A DNA stretch of 5,133 nt from Oscillospiraceae bacterium (GTDB lineage: Bacteria > Bacillota > Clostridia > Oscillospirales > Oscillospiraceae): assembly GCA_017624645.1 (NCBI GenBank), contig JAGAMQ010000032.1, forward strand, positions 1 through 5,133, given 5' to 3'. Made by a program: the position numbers and the translations under genes. Of the stretch, positions 1-5,133 are shown piece by piece (the first letter of the stretch is position 1; each line of letters starts with the position of its first letter). The notes under the pieces were generated by a model. The model saw only the letters and a program-made list of their open reading frames with translations. It did no database searches and was not told the origin of the DNA.

Positions 1-31
1 AGAAAAAGGACTTCTGTAAGGAGGAAAATTT

Positions 32-859
32 ATGATCAGCGAAAAAGGTTTTATTCTGGAAAACGGCGTGGAACTGCCCTTTCTGGGCTTTGGCACCTAT
101 AAAGTAGCAGAAGAAACAATTATTCTGGATGCCCTCGAGGCAGGTTACCGCCATCTGGATACCGCCAGAATGTATCAAAACGAAAAAATGATCGGCAATG
201 CCATCAAAAACTGCGGTATTCAGCGTCGAGAACTGTTCCTGACATCAAAAGTCTGGAAAGGCGATCTGGGCTATGACAACACTTTGCGCAGTTTCGAAGC
301 ATCTATCAAAGACCTTGGTGTGCAGTACTTAGATATGTTCCTCGTTCACTGGCCCCAGTCTGCCCCCGATGCTGACTGGAAGCCTGTCCTGACAGAAACA
401 TGGAAAGCCATGGAACGCCTCTATGATGAAGGTGCGGTTGCCGCCATTGGCGTCAGCAACCACCTGCCCCATCACCTGATGCATATTTTGAAGGACTGCA
501 ACACCCGTCCTATGGTGAATCAGCTGGAATTCCATCCCGGCTATGCCCAGTCTGCCACCACAAATTTCTGTCTGAATCAGGGCATTCAGGTGGAGGCATG
601 GAGCCCTCTGGGCCGCACAAGGGTGCTGGAAGACCCTCTCCTGCTGGAACTGGCGCAGAAATATGGCAAAACGCCAGCGCAGATCTGCCTGCGGTTCTGT
701 CTGCAGAATAACGTTCTGCCTCTGCCCAAATCCTCTTCCATGGAACGGATGAAGCAGAATCTGGATATTTTTGATTTCGATTTATCCATGGAGGATGTAT
801 ACCGCCTGACCACCATGCCCGAAACCGGCTGGTCGGGACAGCATCCGGAGCATTTTTGA
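32..859 (+). CDS. Aldo/keto reductase (NADPH-dependent oxidoreductase)
   Basis: A 275-residue, apparently complete aldo/keto reductase, the usual length for a single-domain (beta/alpha)8 barrel of this family. Such enzymes are cytosolic and reduce aldehydes or ketones with NAD(P)H. The catalytic tetrad is visible: Asp43 (RHLDTA) and Tyr48 (ARMYQNE), Lys73 (LTSKVW) and His106 (LVHWP). The C-terminal cofactor loop is also present, with LPKSSS at 231-236, Arg239 and Asn243 contacting the nucleotide phosphate in relatives, which favours NADPH. The string GVSNHLPHHL (140-149) and the end GWSGQHPEHF fit the 2,5-diketogluconate reductase/AKR5-like branch, but the substrate cannot be read from sequence. 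The start is set by AAGGAGG at 18-24, seven bases before ATG. The gene is transcribed against the following minus-strand pair and shares a hairpin terminator with it. Its promoter lies outside the window. Confidence 0.95.
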   Translation: MISEKGFILENGVELPFLGFGTYKVAEETIILDALEAGYRHLDTARMYQNEKMIGNAIKNCGIQRRELFLTSKVWKGDLGYDNTLRSFEASIKDLGVQYLDMFLVHWPQSAPDADWKPVLTETWKAMERLYDEGAVAAIGVSNHLPHHLMHILKDCNTRPMVNQLEFHPGYAQSATTNFCLNQGIQVEAWSPLGRTRVLEDPLLLELAQKYGKTPAQICLRFCLQNNVLPLPKSSSMERMKQNLDIFDFDLSMEDVYRLTTMPETGWSGQHPEHF

Positions 860-875
860 TCAATAAAAAGACATG

Positions 876-910
876 AAAAAAAGGACTTCCGAAGGGAGTC
901 CTTTCGTTTT
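876..910. terminator. Bidirectional intrinsic terminator between convergent genes
   Basis: The arms 880-890 and 894-904 pair over 11 positions around a GAA loop (891-893). In a rightward transcript the stem is closed throughout, with one U-G pair (888/896), and is followed by CGTTTT, a weak U-run. In a leftward transcript that position becomes an A-C mismatch, but the hairpin is followed by seven U (complement of 876-882). It sits between the stop of the aldo/keto reductase and the stop of the Gx-family gene (909-911), so it probably serves both. Confidence 0.8.
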
Positions 911-1394
911 ATCTTTTGATATAGCCCAAGGCTGTTTTTGCCACGATGCCGATGAGGATACCTGTCACCACGCCGGAAACCAGCAGGAAAGGCAGATAGT
1001 ACGCCATCTTTACGTTTTCCACCACCAATGCCGCCACAGTCACCTGACCTACGTTATGGAACACACCGCCGGCAAGGGAAACGCCGATGATGCTGAATTT
1101 GCCAGTCTTTTTCAGCAGTGCCATCACCGCAAAACTGAGCATCGCCCCTGCAAGGCTGTACAATAAGCCTGCAAAACCCGCAAACAGCAAGCCGGACAGG
1201 AACACACGGATGAGGGAAACGAAAAAAGCACTTTTCGTATCCATAAAATACATCATGATGATAATGATCACGTTCGCCAGACCCAGCTTCACACCGGGGA
1301 TGGGGATCGGCACAGGGATCATCATTTCCACGTAGCCCATCAGGATCGCCAGCGCGGCAAACAGACCGTAGTATGGAATTTTCTTATAGTCCAT
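909..1394 (-). CDS. Gx transporter family membrane protein (EetB-like)
   Basis: A 161-residue, very hydrophobic protein with about five membrane segments, roughly residues 9-27, 38-54, 58-76, 78-95, 103-125 and 132-155 (the first two closely spaced). It matches the family once annotated as heptaprenyl diphosphate synthase component I and now called Gx transporter family. The family signatures seen are PxPxPxPGVKLGLAN in the first third (27-41) and HNVGQ at 113-117. It has no aspartate-rich prenyltransferase motif, so the old enzyme name is misleading; the fold is thought to resemble ECF-transporter S components. The start ATG follows directly on the TAA of the NusG-domain-II gene with no base between, and no good ribosome binding site of its own is seen, which points to translational coupling. 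Relatives occur beside electron-transfer or flavin-related genes, and as EetB in flavin-based extracellular electron transfer loci, but none of those partners is in this window. The transported substrate is unknown. Confidence 0.85.
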   Translation of the reverse strand: MDYKKIPYYGLFAALAILMGYVEMMIPVPIPIPGVKLGLANVIIIIMMYFMDTKSAFFVSLIRVFLSGLLFAGFAGLLYSLAGAMLSFAVMALLKKTGKFSIIGVSLAGGVFHNVGQVTVAALVVENVKMAYYLPFLLVSGVVTGILIGIVAKTALGYIKR

Positions 1395-1757
1395 TTAGCC
1401 CACCACCATATCCATTTCCGCTTCGCCTTCGCCGATGATCTCTACCACCATTTTATGGGGCAGGCAGACGATGGTCTCGCCGACCTTTTCGATTTTCTTA
1501 TGATCCACGCAGATCTGGTCGCGGCAGTCTGCTTCTGTCACGAAGGCCTGACCGTCCTCTGTATGGACGATATTGTAGCCCCACTCTGTTTCGATCTCGA
1601 TACTGTCCGTTTCATCCAGAGGGAGTTCTGCTCTTACCTCACCATCGACTGTCACCACTGCGGTCAGCCCATGGTCTGCACCTGCGGAATAGAACAGCCA
1701 GATGCCTGCCGCCGCGATCAACGCAATCACAACAAGGAGCAAATCTGTTTTTTTCAT
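1395..1757 (-). CDS. NusG domain II-containing membrane-anchored protein (EetA-like)
   Basis: A 120-residue protein with one N-terminal membrane segment (about 5-24) after a short Lys-containing cytoplasmic stub (MKK), then a small domain expected outside the membrane. The C-terminal part carries the NusG_II pattern: CRDQICV at 78-84 (Cys78, Cys83) and CLPHKMVVEI at 98-107 (Cys98, His101). Despite the name there is no NusG transcription-factor body. The clustered Cys and His suggest metal or redox binding, but this is inference. The start is set by AAAGGCGGT (complement of 1764-1772), six bases before ATG. It is the first gene of a two-gene unit with the Gx-family protein, the usual pairing in Firmicutes. 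The same pair corresponds by family to EetA/EetB of the extracellular electron transfer locus described in Listeria. This assignment is from recall of the families, not from a search. Confidence 0.85.
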   Translation of the reverse strand: MKKTDLLLVVIALIAAAGIWLFYSAGADHGLTAVVTVDGEVRAELPLDETDSIEIETEWGYNIVHTEDGQAFVTEADCRDQICVDHKKIEKVGETIVCLPHKMVVEIIGEGEAEMDMVVG

Positions 1758-1801
1758 TTCCGCACCGCCTTTCTATCGAAAATTAAGAATCACTACCTTT
1801 T

Positions 1802-1830
1802 AGCATAACAAGAAAAAAGGATGAAAGCAA
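1802..1830 (-). promoter_or_regulatory. Possible extended -10 promoter of the NusG_II/Gx pair
   Basis: On the minus strand TTGCTT (complement of 1825-1830) is followed after 17 bases by TATGCT (complement of 1802-1807), with TG one base upstream of the -10 hexamer. This would start transcription near 1795, giving a leader of about 38 bases. The hexamers match consensus at only 3/6 and 4/6, and the -35 lies inside the terminator hairpin of the preceding tRNA unit, so the call is tentative. Confidence 0.4.
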
Positions 1831-1850
1831 GAACCAACTGCTTCCATCCT
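1811..1850 (-). terminator. Strong intrinsic terminator ending the leftward tRNA transcript
   Basis: The arms 1818-1829 and 1839-1850 form a 12-pair stem around a 9-base loop. Read leftward, the only non-Watson-Crick pair is G-U (1845/1824), and the stem runs into five to six U (complement of 1812-1817). Read rightward, the same position is an A-C mismatch, although T7 follows at 1854-1860. The pair asymmetry and the lack of a rightward gene upstream support leftward termination. Confidence 0.75.
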
Positions 1851-1870
1851 GAATTTTTTTGTATCGAGAC

Positions 1871-1910
1871 AAAAACCCGATTGCTCCGTGCATTTGCACT
1901 CCCGCAATCG
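1871..1910 (-). terminator. Candidate terminator: two-tier hairpin plus U-run
   Basis: The outer arms 1878-1884 and 1904-1910 (CGATTGC/GCAATCG) are a perfect 7-base inverted repeat. They enclose a second perfect stem, 1888-1891 with 1896-1899, separated by a small TCC/TCCC internal loop. On the minus strand the structure is followed by GG and five U (complement of 1871-1875). It could terminate, or be the last helix of a structured tail upstream of the stronger terminator at 1811-1850. Confidence 0.5.
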
Positions 1911-2032
1911 CTGACAGCATTCGCAAATCGGCTGCCGCCTTCTTTGCTCATGTGTCCTACGCATCAAATGTCTATGTGCTTTTGTGTGCGAGCACCCAAC
2001 GCACCTAGCCGCTTGATGCTGTTTTTGGGCAT
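1871..2032 (-). other. Non-coding structured tail downstream of tRNA-Phe; possible ncRNA or dispersed repeat
   Basis: No supportable gene lies between 1758 and 2040. This part holds several inverted repeats: GCATCAA 1961-1967 with TTGATGC 2013-2019; inside it GTGCG 1986-1990 with CGCAC 2000-2004, or alternatively GTGCT 1976-1980 with AGCAC 1991-1995; CAGCATT 1915-1921 with AAT 1926-1928 and GCTG 1931-1934; and the two-tier hairpin 1878-1910. ATGCTG at 2016-2021 can instead pair with CAGCAT at 1915-1920, so two mutually exclusive folds exist. CGCAATCGCTG (1903-1913) and CGCAAATCGGCTG (1922-1934) are near-direct repeats. It would be transcribed leftward as the tail of the tRNA unit. It matches no RNA family that I can name; a decayed or mobile repeat is an equal alternative. 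Confidence 0.35.
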
Positions 2033-2039
2033 AAAAAAA
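2033..2039 (-). terminator. U7 run directly after tRNA-Phe, possible leaky terminator or 3' trimming site
   Basis: The minus strand reads C then seven T immediately after the discriminator base of tRNA-Phe. GGGCA (2027-2031) and TGCCC (2041-2045) flank the run as a 5-base inverted repeat, but no separate hairpin precedes the run. Only the tRNA's own T-arm and acceptor could act as the terminating stem, so full termination here is doubtful. Confidence 0.3.
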
Positions 2040-2040
2040 G

Positions 2041-2113
2041 TGCCCAGAACCGGAATCGAACCAGTGACACGTGGATTTTCAGTCCACTGCTCTACCGACT
2101 GAGCTACAGAGGC
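2041..2113 (-). tRNA. tRNA-Phe (GAA), atypical acceptor stem, no encoded CCA
   Basis: The minus strand folds as a tRNA: D-stem GCTC/GAGC, anticodon stem GTGGA/TCCAC around CTGAAAA (anticodon GAA, Phe), 5-base variable loop, and T-arm ACTGG-TTCGATT-CCGGT. The body is clean, but the acceptor is not. The 5' half GCCTCTG (2113-2107) faces the 3' half TCTGGGC (2048-2042). Pairs 1-3 are Watson-Crick, position 4 is U-G and position 7 is G-U, while positions 5 and 6 are C-U and U-C mismatches. The 3' half would match GCCCAGA perfectly. The discriminator is A (2041) and the next bases are CTTTTTTT, so CCA must be added by the nucleotidyltransferase, unlike the two tRNAs upstream. It may be functional but weakened, a chimera, or a pseudo-tRNA. 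Confidence 0.85.
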
Positions 2114-2117
2114 ATAT

Positions 2118-2142
2118 TGAGCAGAGCTTTTCGCTCTGCTCA
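2118..2142 (-). repeat. Perfect 10-base hairpin between tRNA-Asp and tRNA-Phe
   Basis: TGAGCAGAGC (2118-2127) and GCTCTGCTCA (2133-2142) are exact inverted repeats around a 5-base loop (GAAAA in the transcript). No U-run follows in the leftward direction, so it is not an ordinary terminator. A likely role is a processing or spacer stem in the tRNA precursor. The plus-strand arm TGAGCAGAGC resembles TGAGCTACAGAGGC at 2100-2113, the complement of the tRNA-Phe 5' end, so the upstream arm could also pair with that tRNA's start. Confidence 0.7.
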
Positions 2143-2153
2143 GATGCTTTATT

Positions 2154-2230
2154 TGGCGACCCGGAACGGACTCGAACCGTCGACCTCCAGCGTGACAGGC
2201 TGGCGTGCTAACCGACTGCACCACCGGGCC
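2154..2230 (-). tRNA. tRNA-Asp (GTC)
   Basis: Complete tRNA of 77 bases including encoded CCA (complement of 2154-2156). The acceptor GGCCCGG pairs with CCGGGTC, with one G-U at position 2. The D-stem is GTGC/GCAC, the anticodon stem CCAGC/GCTGG encloses CTGTCAC with anticodon GTC, and the T-arm contains TTCGAGT. The discriminator base is G, as expected for aspartate. It lies five bases after tRNA-Val in the same transcript. Confidence 0.97.
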
Positions 2231-2235
2231 AAATT

Positions 2236-2311
2236 TGGTGGGAACAACAGGGCTCGAACCTGTGACCCCATGCTTGTAAGGCATGTGCTCTCCCAGCTGA
2301 GCTATGCTCCC
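2236..2311 (-). tRNA. tRNA-Val (TAC)
   Basis: Complete tRNA of 76 bases including encoded CCA (complement of 2236-2238). The acceptor GGGAGCA pairs with TGTTCCC with one G-U. The D-stem is GCTC/GAGC, the anticodon stem CATGC/GCATG encloses CTTACAA with anticodon TAC (valine), and the T-arm is ACAGG-TTCGAGC-CCTGT. The discriminator is A. It is the first gene of the tRNA unit, about 34 bases downstream of the predicted transcription start. Confidence 0.97.
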
Positions 2312-2352
2312 GAAGCTTGCCGCGCAACATCTGTTTGCCAGCGACAGGACAC

Positions 2353-2400
2353 ATTATAACGAAGGATGCCCCATTTGTCAAGCATTTTTTTGCATTTTTC
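2353..2400 (-). promoter_or_regulatory. Consensus sigma-A promoter with A-rich UP-like element for the tRNA unit
   Basis: The minus strand carries TTGACA (complement of 2376-2381) and TATAAT (complement of 2353-2358), both exact consensus, separated by exactly 17 bases. Start is expected near 2345. Immediately upstream lie two A-tracts (AAAAATGC and AAAAAAATGC, complement of 2382-2399), resembling the UP elements of stable-RNA promoters. It points straight at tRNA-Val, 34 bases downstream. Confidence 0.93.
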
Positions 2401-2439
2401 TGAAAGAATTTTTATCCCTGACAAATGGGGGCATTTGTC
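2367..2439. repeat. Inverted-repeat cluster (three GACAAATG copies) overlapping the tRNA promoter -35
   Basis: TGCCCCATTTGTCA (2367-2380) is repeated inverted at 2419-2433 with one extra G, with 38 A/T-rich bases between. The right arm is itself half of a perfect 8-base palindrome, GACAAATG 2420-2427, GGGG, CATTTGTC 2432-2439. The left arm contains the -35 box. The motif GACAAATG thus occurs three times in mixed orientation. It could be an operator, a duplicated promoter relic, or (for 2420-2439) a hairpin ending the hslO transcript, although no clear U-run follows. Confidence 0.7.
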
Positions 2440-2457
2440 CTGTTTTCCCCTATAAAA

Positions 2458-3336
2458 TCAAATCTTTTCCAGCAGCTGGCGGATCTGCTCCGGAGTAAAT
2501 TCATAAACATGATCGCAGAACTGACATTCCACCGGAAAAGTCTTCCCCTCATCAGCAATTTGGGTCAGTTCTTCCCGTCCCAGACTGATCAGTGCAGCAG
2601 TGACCCGATCCCGGTCACAGTAGCATTTGTAGCCCACCTCAGTAGTCTCCAGAAACACTACGCCCAGGTCACCCACCACCTGTCCAAGGATATCCTCGGG
2701 GGTCATGCCCTGCTCCAGCATGGCTGTAACGGCACCGCTGCGGCGGATACCCTCCTCCAGCTTGGTAATGGTTTCTTCGGTGGCACCGGGAAGCAGCTGG
2801 ATCAGATAACCGCCTGCTACCTTTACGCTTTGATCCCGGTCTACCAGCACGCCCAAAGCGCAGGCGGTGGGGATCTGCTCACTTTGCACAAAATAGGCGG
2901 TAATGTCGTCGCCGATCTCCCCGGACACCAGAGGGATAGAACCCACATAGGGCTCTTTCATCTGCAAATCCCGGATCACAGTCAAAGTGCCACTTGTACC
3001 TACCGTAGTACCCACATCCAGCTTTCCCGGATGCTTCTCCACCAGCGGCACCTTGGGCTCGTAGACATAGCCCCGGACATTGCCTGTAGGATCCGATACA
3101 CAGACCATACTGCCGATGGGACCGTCCCCCTTGATCTGCAGGGTCATGGAACCGTTTTCCACCTTCTGCATATTACCCATCATGGACGCAGCTGTGAGAA
3201 GCCGTCCGAAGGCGGCCGTGGCGTTAGGCGTTGTCCCCTGAATCTGGGCACCCCGGCGCACCAGCTCCGTAGAACGGATCGCCACCACCTTCACCATGCC
3301 GTCCATGCTCATTCCCCGTACCAAATAGTCACTCAT
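2458..3336 (-). CDS. hslO: Hsp33 family redox-regulated chaperone
   Basis: A 292-residue protein of normal Hsp33 length. Hsp33 is a cytosolic holdase chaperone that is inactive when reduced and zinc-bound, and is switched on when oxidants form disulfides and release zinc. The four zinc ligands are present in the canonical CxC-X30-CxxC layout: Cys238 and Cys240 (YKCYCDR), Cys271 and Cys274 (VECQFCDHVY), followed by the usual short helix. Other family strings are TELV.RG..Q at 23-32, GRLLTAASMMG at 44-54, LQIKGDGPIG at 66-75 and GGYLIQLLPGA at 175-185. It starts within an ATGA overlap with the stop of the methyltransferase gene, so the two are translationally coupled; AAAGGG about ten bases upstream can serve as ribosome binding site. 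Coupling of a stress chaperone to this methyltransferase is context, not proof of a shared task. Confidence 0.97.
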   Translation of the reverse strand: MSDYLVRGMSMDGMVKVVAIRSTELVRRGAQIQGTTPNATAAFGRLLTAASMMGNMQKVENGSMTLQIKGDGPIGSMVCVSDPTGNVRGYVYEPKVPLVEKHPGKLDVGTTVGTSGTLTVIRDLQMKEPYVGSIPLVSGEIGDDITAYFVQSEQIPTACALGVLVDRDQSVKVAGGYLIQLLPGATEETITKLEEGIRRSGAVTAMLEQGMTPEDILGQVVGDLGVVFLETTEVGYKCYCDRDRVTAALISLGREELTQIADEGKTFPVECQFCDHVYEFTPEQIRQLLEKI

Positions 3337-4082
3337 TTGATTCTGCCCTTTCTTGCCTTGAAATACATACGCTGCTCCCCTTCACCGGGGCTGCAAAACG
3401 CCCTGTCGGCATACACGCCGATGGAGGTAAAGCCTGCCTGCTTCAGATATTCTGTCAGTTGTTCCCGGGAGTAGGCATATTCCCGATGCTCCTCCCAGCT
3501 GCGGTGCCAGCAGCTCCCCTGACGCTGGAACAGATCCATGCCGTAGGTACAGATATTGGCCTGCTCATCAAACTCTCCCCGCCACACGCAGTAGACATCG
3601 TCATCCTCATCTATAAAGATCTGTCCGTCCATGCTGCGGAGCTTTTCCGGGGTGTTGACATCGAAAATAAAGCATCCCCCGGGATTCAGACACCGGTAGA
3701 CACGCCGGATCGCCTCCTGACAGTCCAGGGGGTCAGTGATGTAATCCAAACTGTCCAAGGCGCACACCGCCAGATCCACACCTCTGGGCAGCCGAAGCTG
3801 CTGCAAGCTCTGGCGTACAAAGCGAATGGGCAAATTCTGCTCCATGGCCTTGCTGCTTGCCTGACACAGCATTTCCTCAGACATATCCACCGCAGTGACC
3901 TGCAATCCCTGCTTTGCCAGCAGCAGCGCCACAGAGCCGGTGCCACAGGCAAGGTCTACAGCCGTCCTGGGGTGTAAGCCTTCTCTTTCGAGAATCTGCC
4001 TGTAGAACGCCACCACAGCGCTATAATCCACATCATTGGTCAGCCGGTCATAGCTGGCTGCCAGTGCATGGTATGCATCCAT
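3333..4082 (-). CDS. Class I SAM-dependent methyltransferase
   Basis: A 249-residue, complete Rossmann-fold methyltransferase. Motif I, which binds S-adenosylmethionine, is VDLACGTGS at 42-50; the ribose-contacting acidic residue at the end of strand 2 is Asp66 in VTAVDMS (62-68); the strand 4 region is GVDLAVCALDSLDYI at 101-115; and the post-motif LNPGGCFIFDVNT is at 132-144. The N-terminal YDRLT near residue 11 is common in the Firmicutes group that includes YqeM-like proteins. The substrate is unknown; small-molecule, tRNA or protein substrates are all possible. The start has AAGAGG (complement of 4089-4094) six bases upstream. It overlaps hslO by four bases. Only 19 bases separate its ATG from the hairpin ending ftsZ, so there is no room for a promoter in between: expression must come from read-through or from a promoter within ftsZ. 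Confidence 0.9.
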   Translation of the reverse strand: MDAYHALAASYDRLTNDVDYSAVVAFYRQILEREGLHPRTAVDLACGTGSVALLLAKQGLQVTAVDMSEEMLCQASSKAMEQNLPIRFVRQSLQQLRLPRGVDLAVCALDSLDYITDPLDCQEAIRRVYRCLNPGGCFIFDVNTPEKLRSMDGQIFIDEDDDVYCVWRGEFDEQANICTYGMDLFQRQGSCWHRSWEEHREYAYSREQLTEYLKQAGFTSIGVYADRAFCSPGEGEQRMYFKARKGRIK

Positions 4083-4096
4083 AAATTACCTCTTAC

Positions 4097-4127
4097 GAAA
4101 AGCATCCCGGACTGTCGTCCGGGATGC
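4097..4127 (-). terminator. Hairpin after ftsZ (intrinsic terminator or attenuator)
   Basis: GCATCCCGGAC (4102-4112) and GTCCGGGATGC (4117-4127) are a perfect GC-rich 11-base inverted repeat with a TGTC loop. On the minus strand the stem is followed by TTTTCG. The stem is strong but the U-run is only four long, and the methyltransferase ribosome binding site begins seven bases past the stem. This fits partial termination between ftsZ and the methyltransferase-hslO pair. Confidence 0.8.
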
Positions 4128-4141
4128 CGCATTATTACAGT

Positions 4142-5133
<992 letters not shown>

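Noticed and set aside
1..24. Twelve-base match AAAAAGGACTTC at 3-14 and 878-889, suggesting a repeat flanking the aldo/keto reductase
   Set aside because: The match is short and low in complexity, and it sits in a ribosome binding region on one side and a terminator on the other. Chance is sufficient, and the left context is cut by the window edge.
1758..1800. Riboswitch or T-box leader before the NusG_II gene
   Set aside because: The leader from the candidate start is under 50 bases and shows no conserved riboswitch or T-box core.
1821..2102. 93-codon plus-strand reading frame over the non-coding tail
   Set aside because: It starts inside a terminator stem and ends inside antisense tRNA-Phe, with no ribosome binding site. 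Recurrence of similar peptides, if real, is better explained by a DNA or RNA repeat.
1964..2284. 106-codon minus-strand reading frame
   Set aside because: It runs through tRNA-Asp, the spacer hairpin and tRNA-Phe; its peptide is the familiar translation of tRNA sequence, so it is not a protein gene.
2233..2311. tRNA cluster as an integration site for a mobile element
   Set aside because: No integrase, no repeated tRNA 3' end and no element-like genes are visible on either side; neighbours are housekeeping genes.
2117..2359. 80-codon plus-strand reading frame
   Set aside because: It is the antisense of tRNA-Val and tRNA-Asp and of the promoter region; no ribosome binding site and tRNA-derived composition.
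2425..3474. 349-codon plus-strand reading frame
   Set aside because: It is antisense to hslO and the methyltransferase end, is rich in His, Leu and Gln as expected of a shadow frame, and resembles no family; the minus-strand Hsp33 is unmistakable.

Overview
The window looks like chromosomal DNA of a low-to-moderate-GC Gram-positive anaerobe of the class Clostridia, most likely an Oscillospirales (Ruminococcaceae/Oscillospiraceae-type) gut bacterium. The evidence is a Firmicutes-type FtsZ with the N-terminal string GGAGNNVINRM and a short tail ending IDEIFSVFKR, Firmicutes-style AGGAGG ribosome binding sites, a Hsp33 of the CxC...CxxC class, and a NusG-domain-II/Gx membrane pair typical of Firmicutes. 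The placement below class level is inference.

Layout from left to right. (1) 32-859, plus strand: an aldo/keto reductase with an intact catalytic tetrad, closed by a hairpin shared with the convergent operon. (2) 909-1757, minus strand: a two-gene unit, a NusG-domain-II protein followed with no gap by a Gx-family membrane protein. These families also occur as EetA/EetB in flavin-based extracellular electron transfer loci. (3) 1811-2381, minus strand: a stable-RNA transcription unit. A consensus promoter with an A-rich upstream element drives tRNA-Val(UAC), tRNA-Asp(GUC), a perfect hairpin and tRNA-Phe(GAA), followed by about 200 bases of non-coding sequence rich in inverted repeats that ends in a strong terminator. 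(4) 2458-4082, minus strand: a class I SAM methyltransferase and hslO (Hsp33), coupled by an ATGA overlap. (5) 4142 to the right edge, minus strand: ftsZ, missing its 5' end, with a hairpin terminator between it and the methyltransferase start.

Everything except the aldo/keto reductase is on the minus strand. The protein genes are ordinary housekeeping or common accessory genes. The unusual part is the tRNA unit. The tRNA-Phe has an acceptor stem whose two halves do not match and lacks an encoded CCA. A hairpin directly upstream resembles its 5' end. Three copies of GACAAATG in both orientations surround and overlap the -35 box. The transcript tail after tRNA-Phe carries several nested inverted repeats and could be a structured RNA or a dispersed repeat. 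No transposase, CRISPR array, toxin-antitoxin or phage gene is visible.
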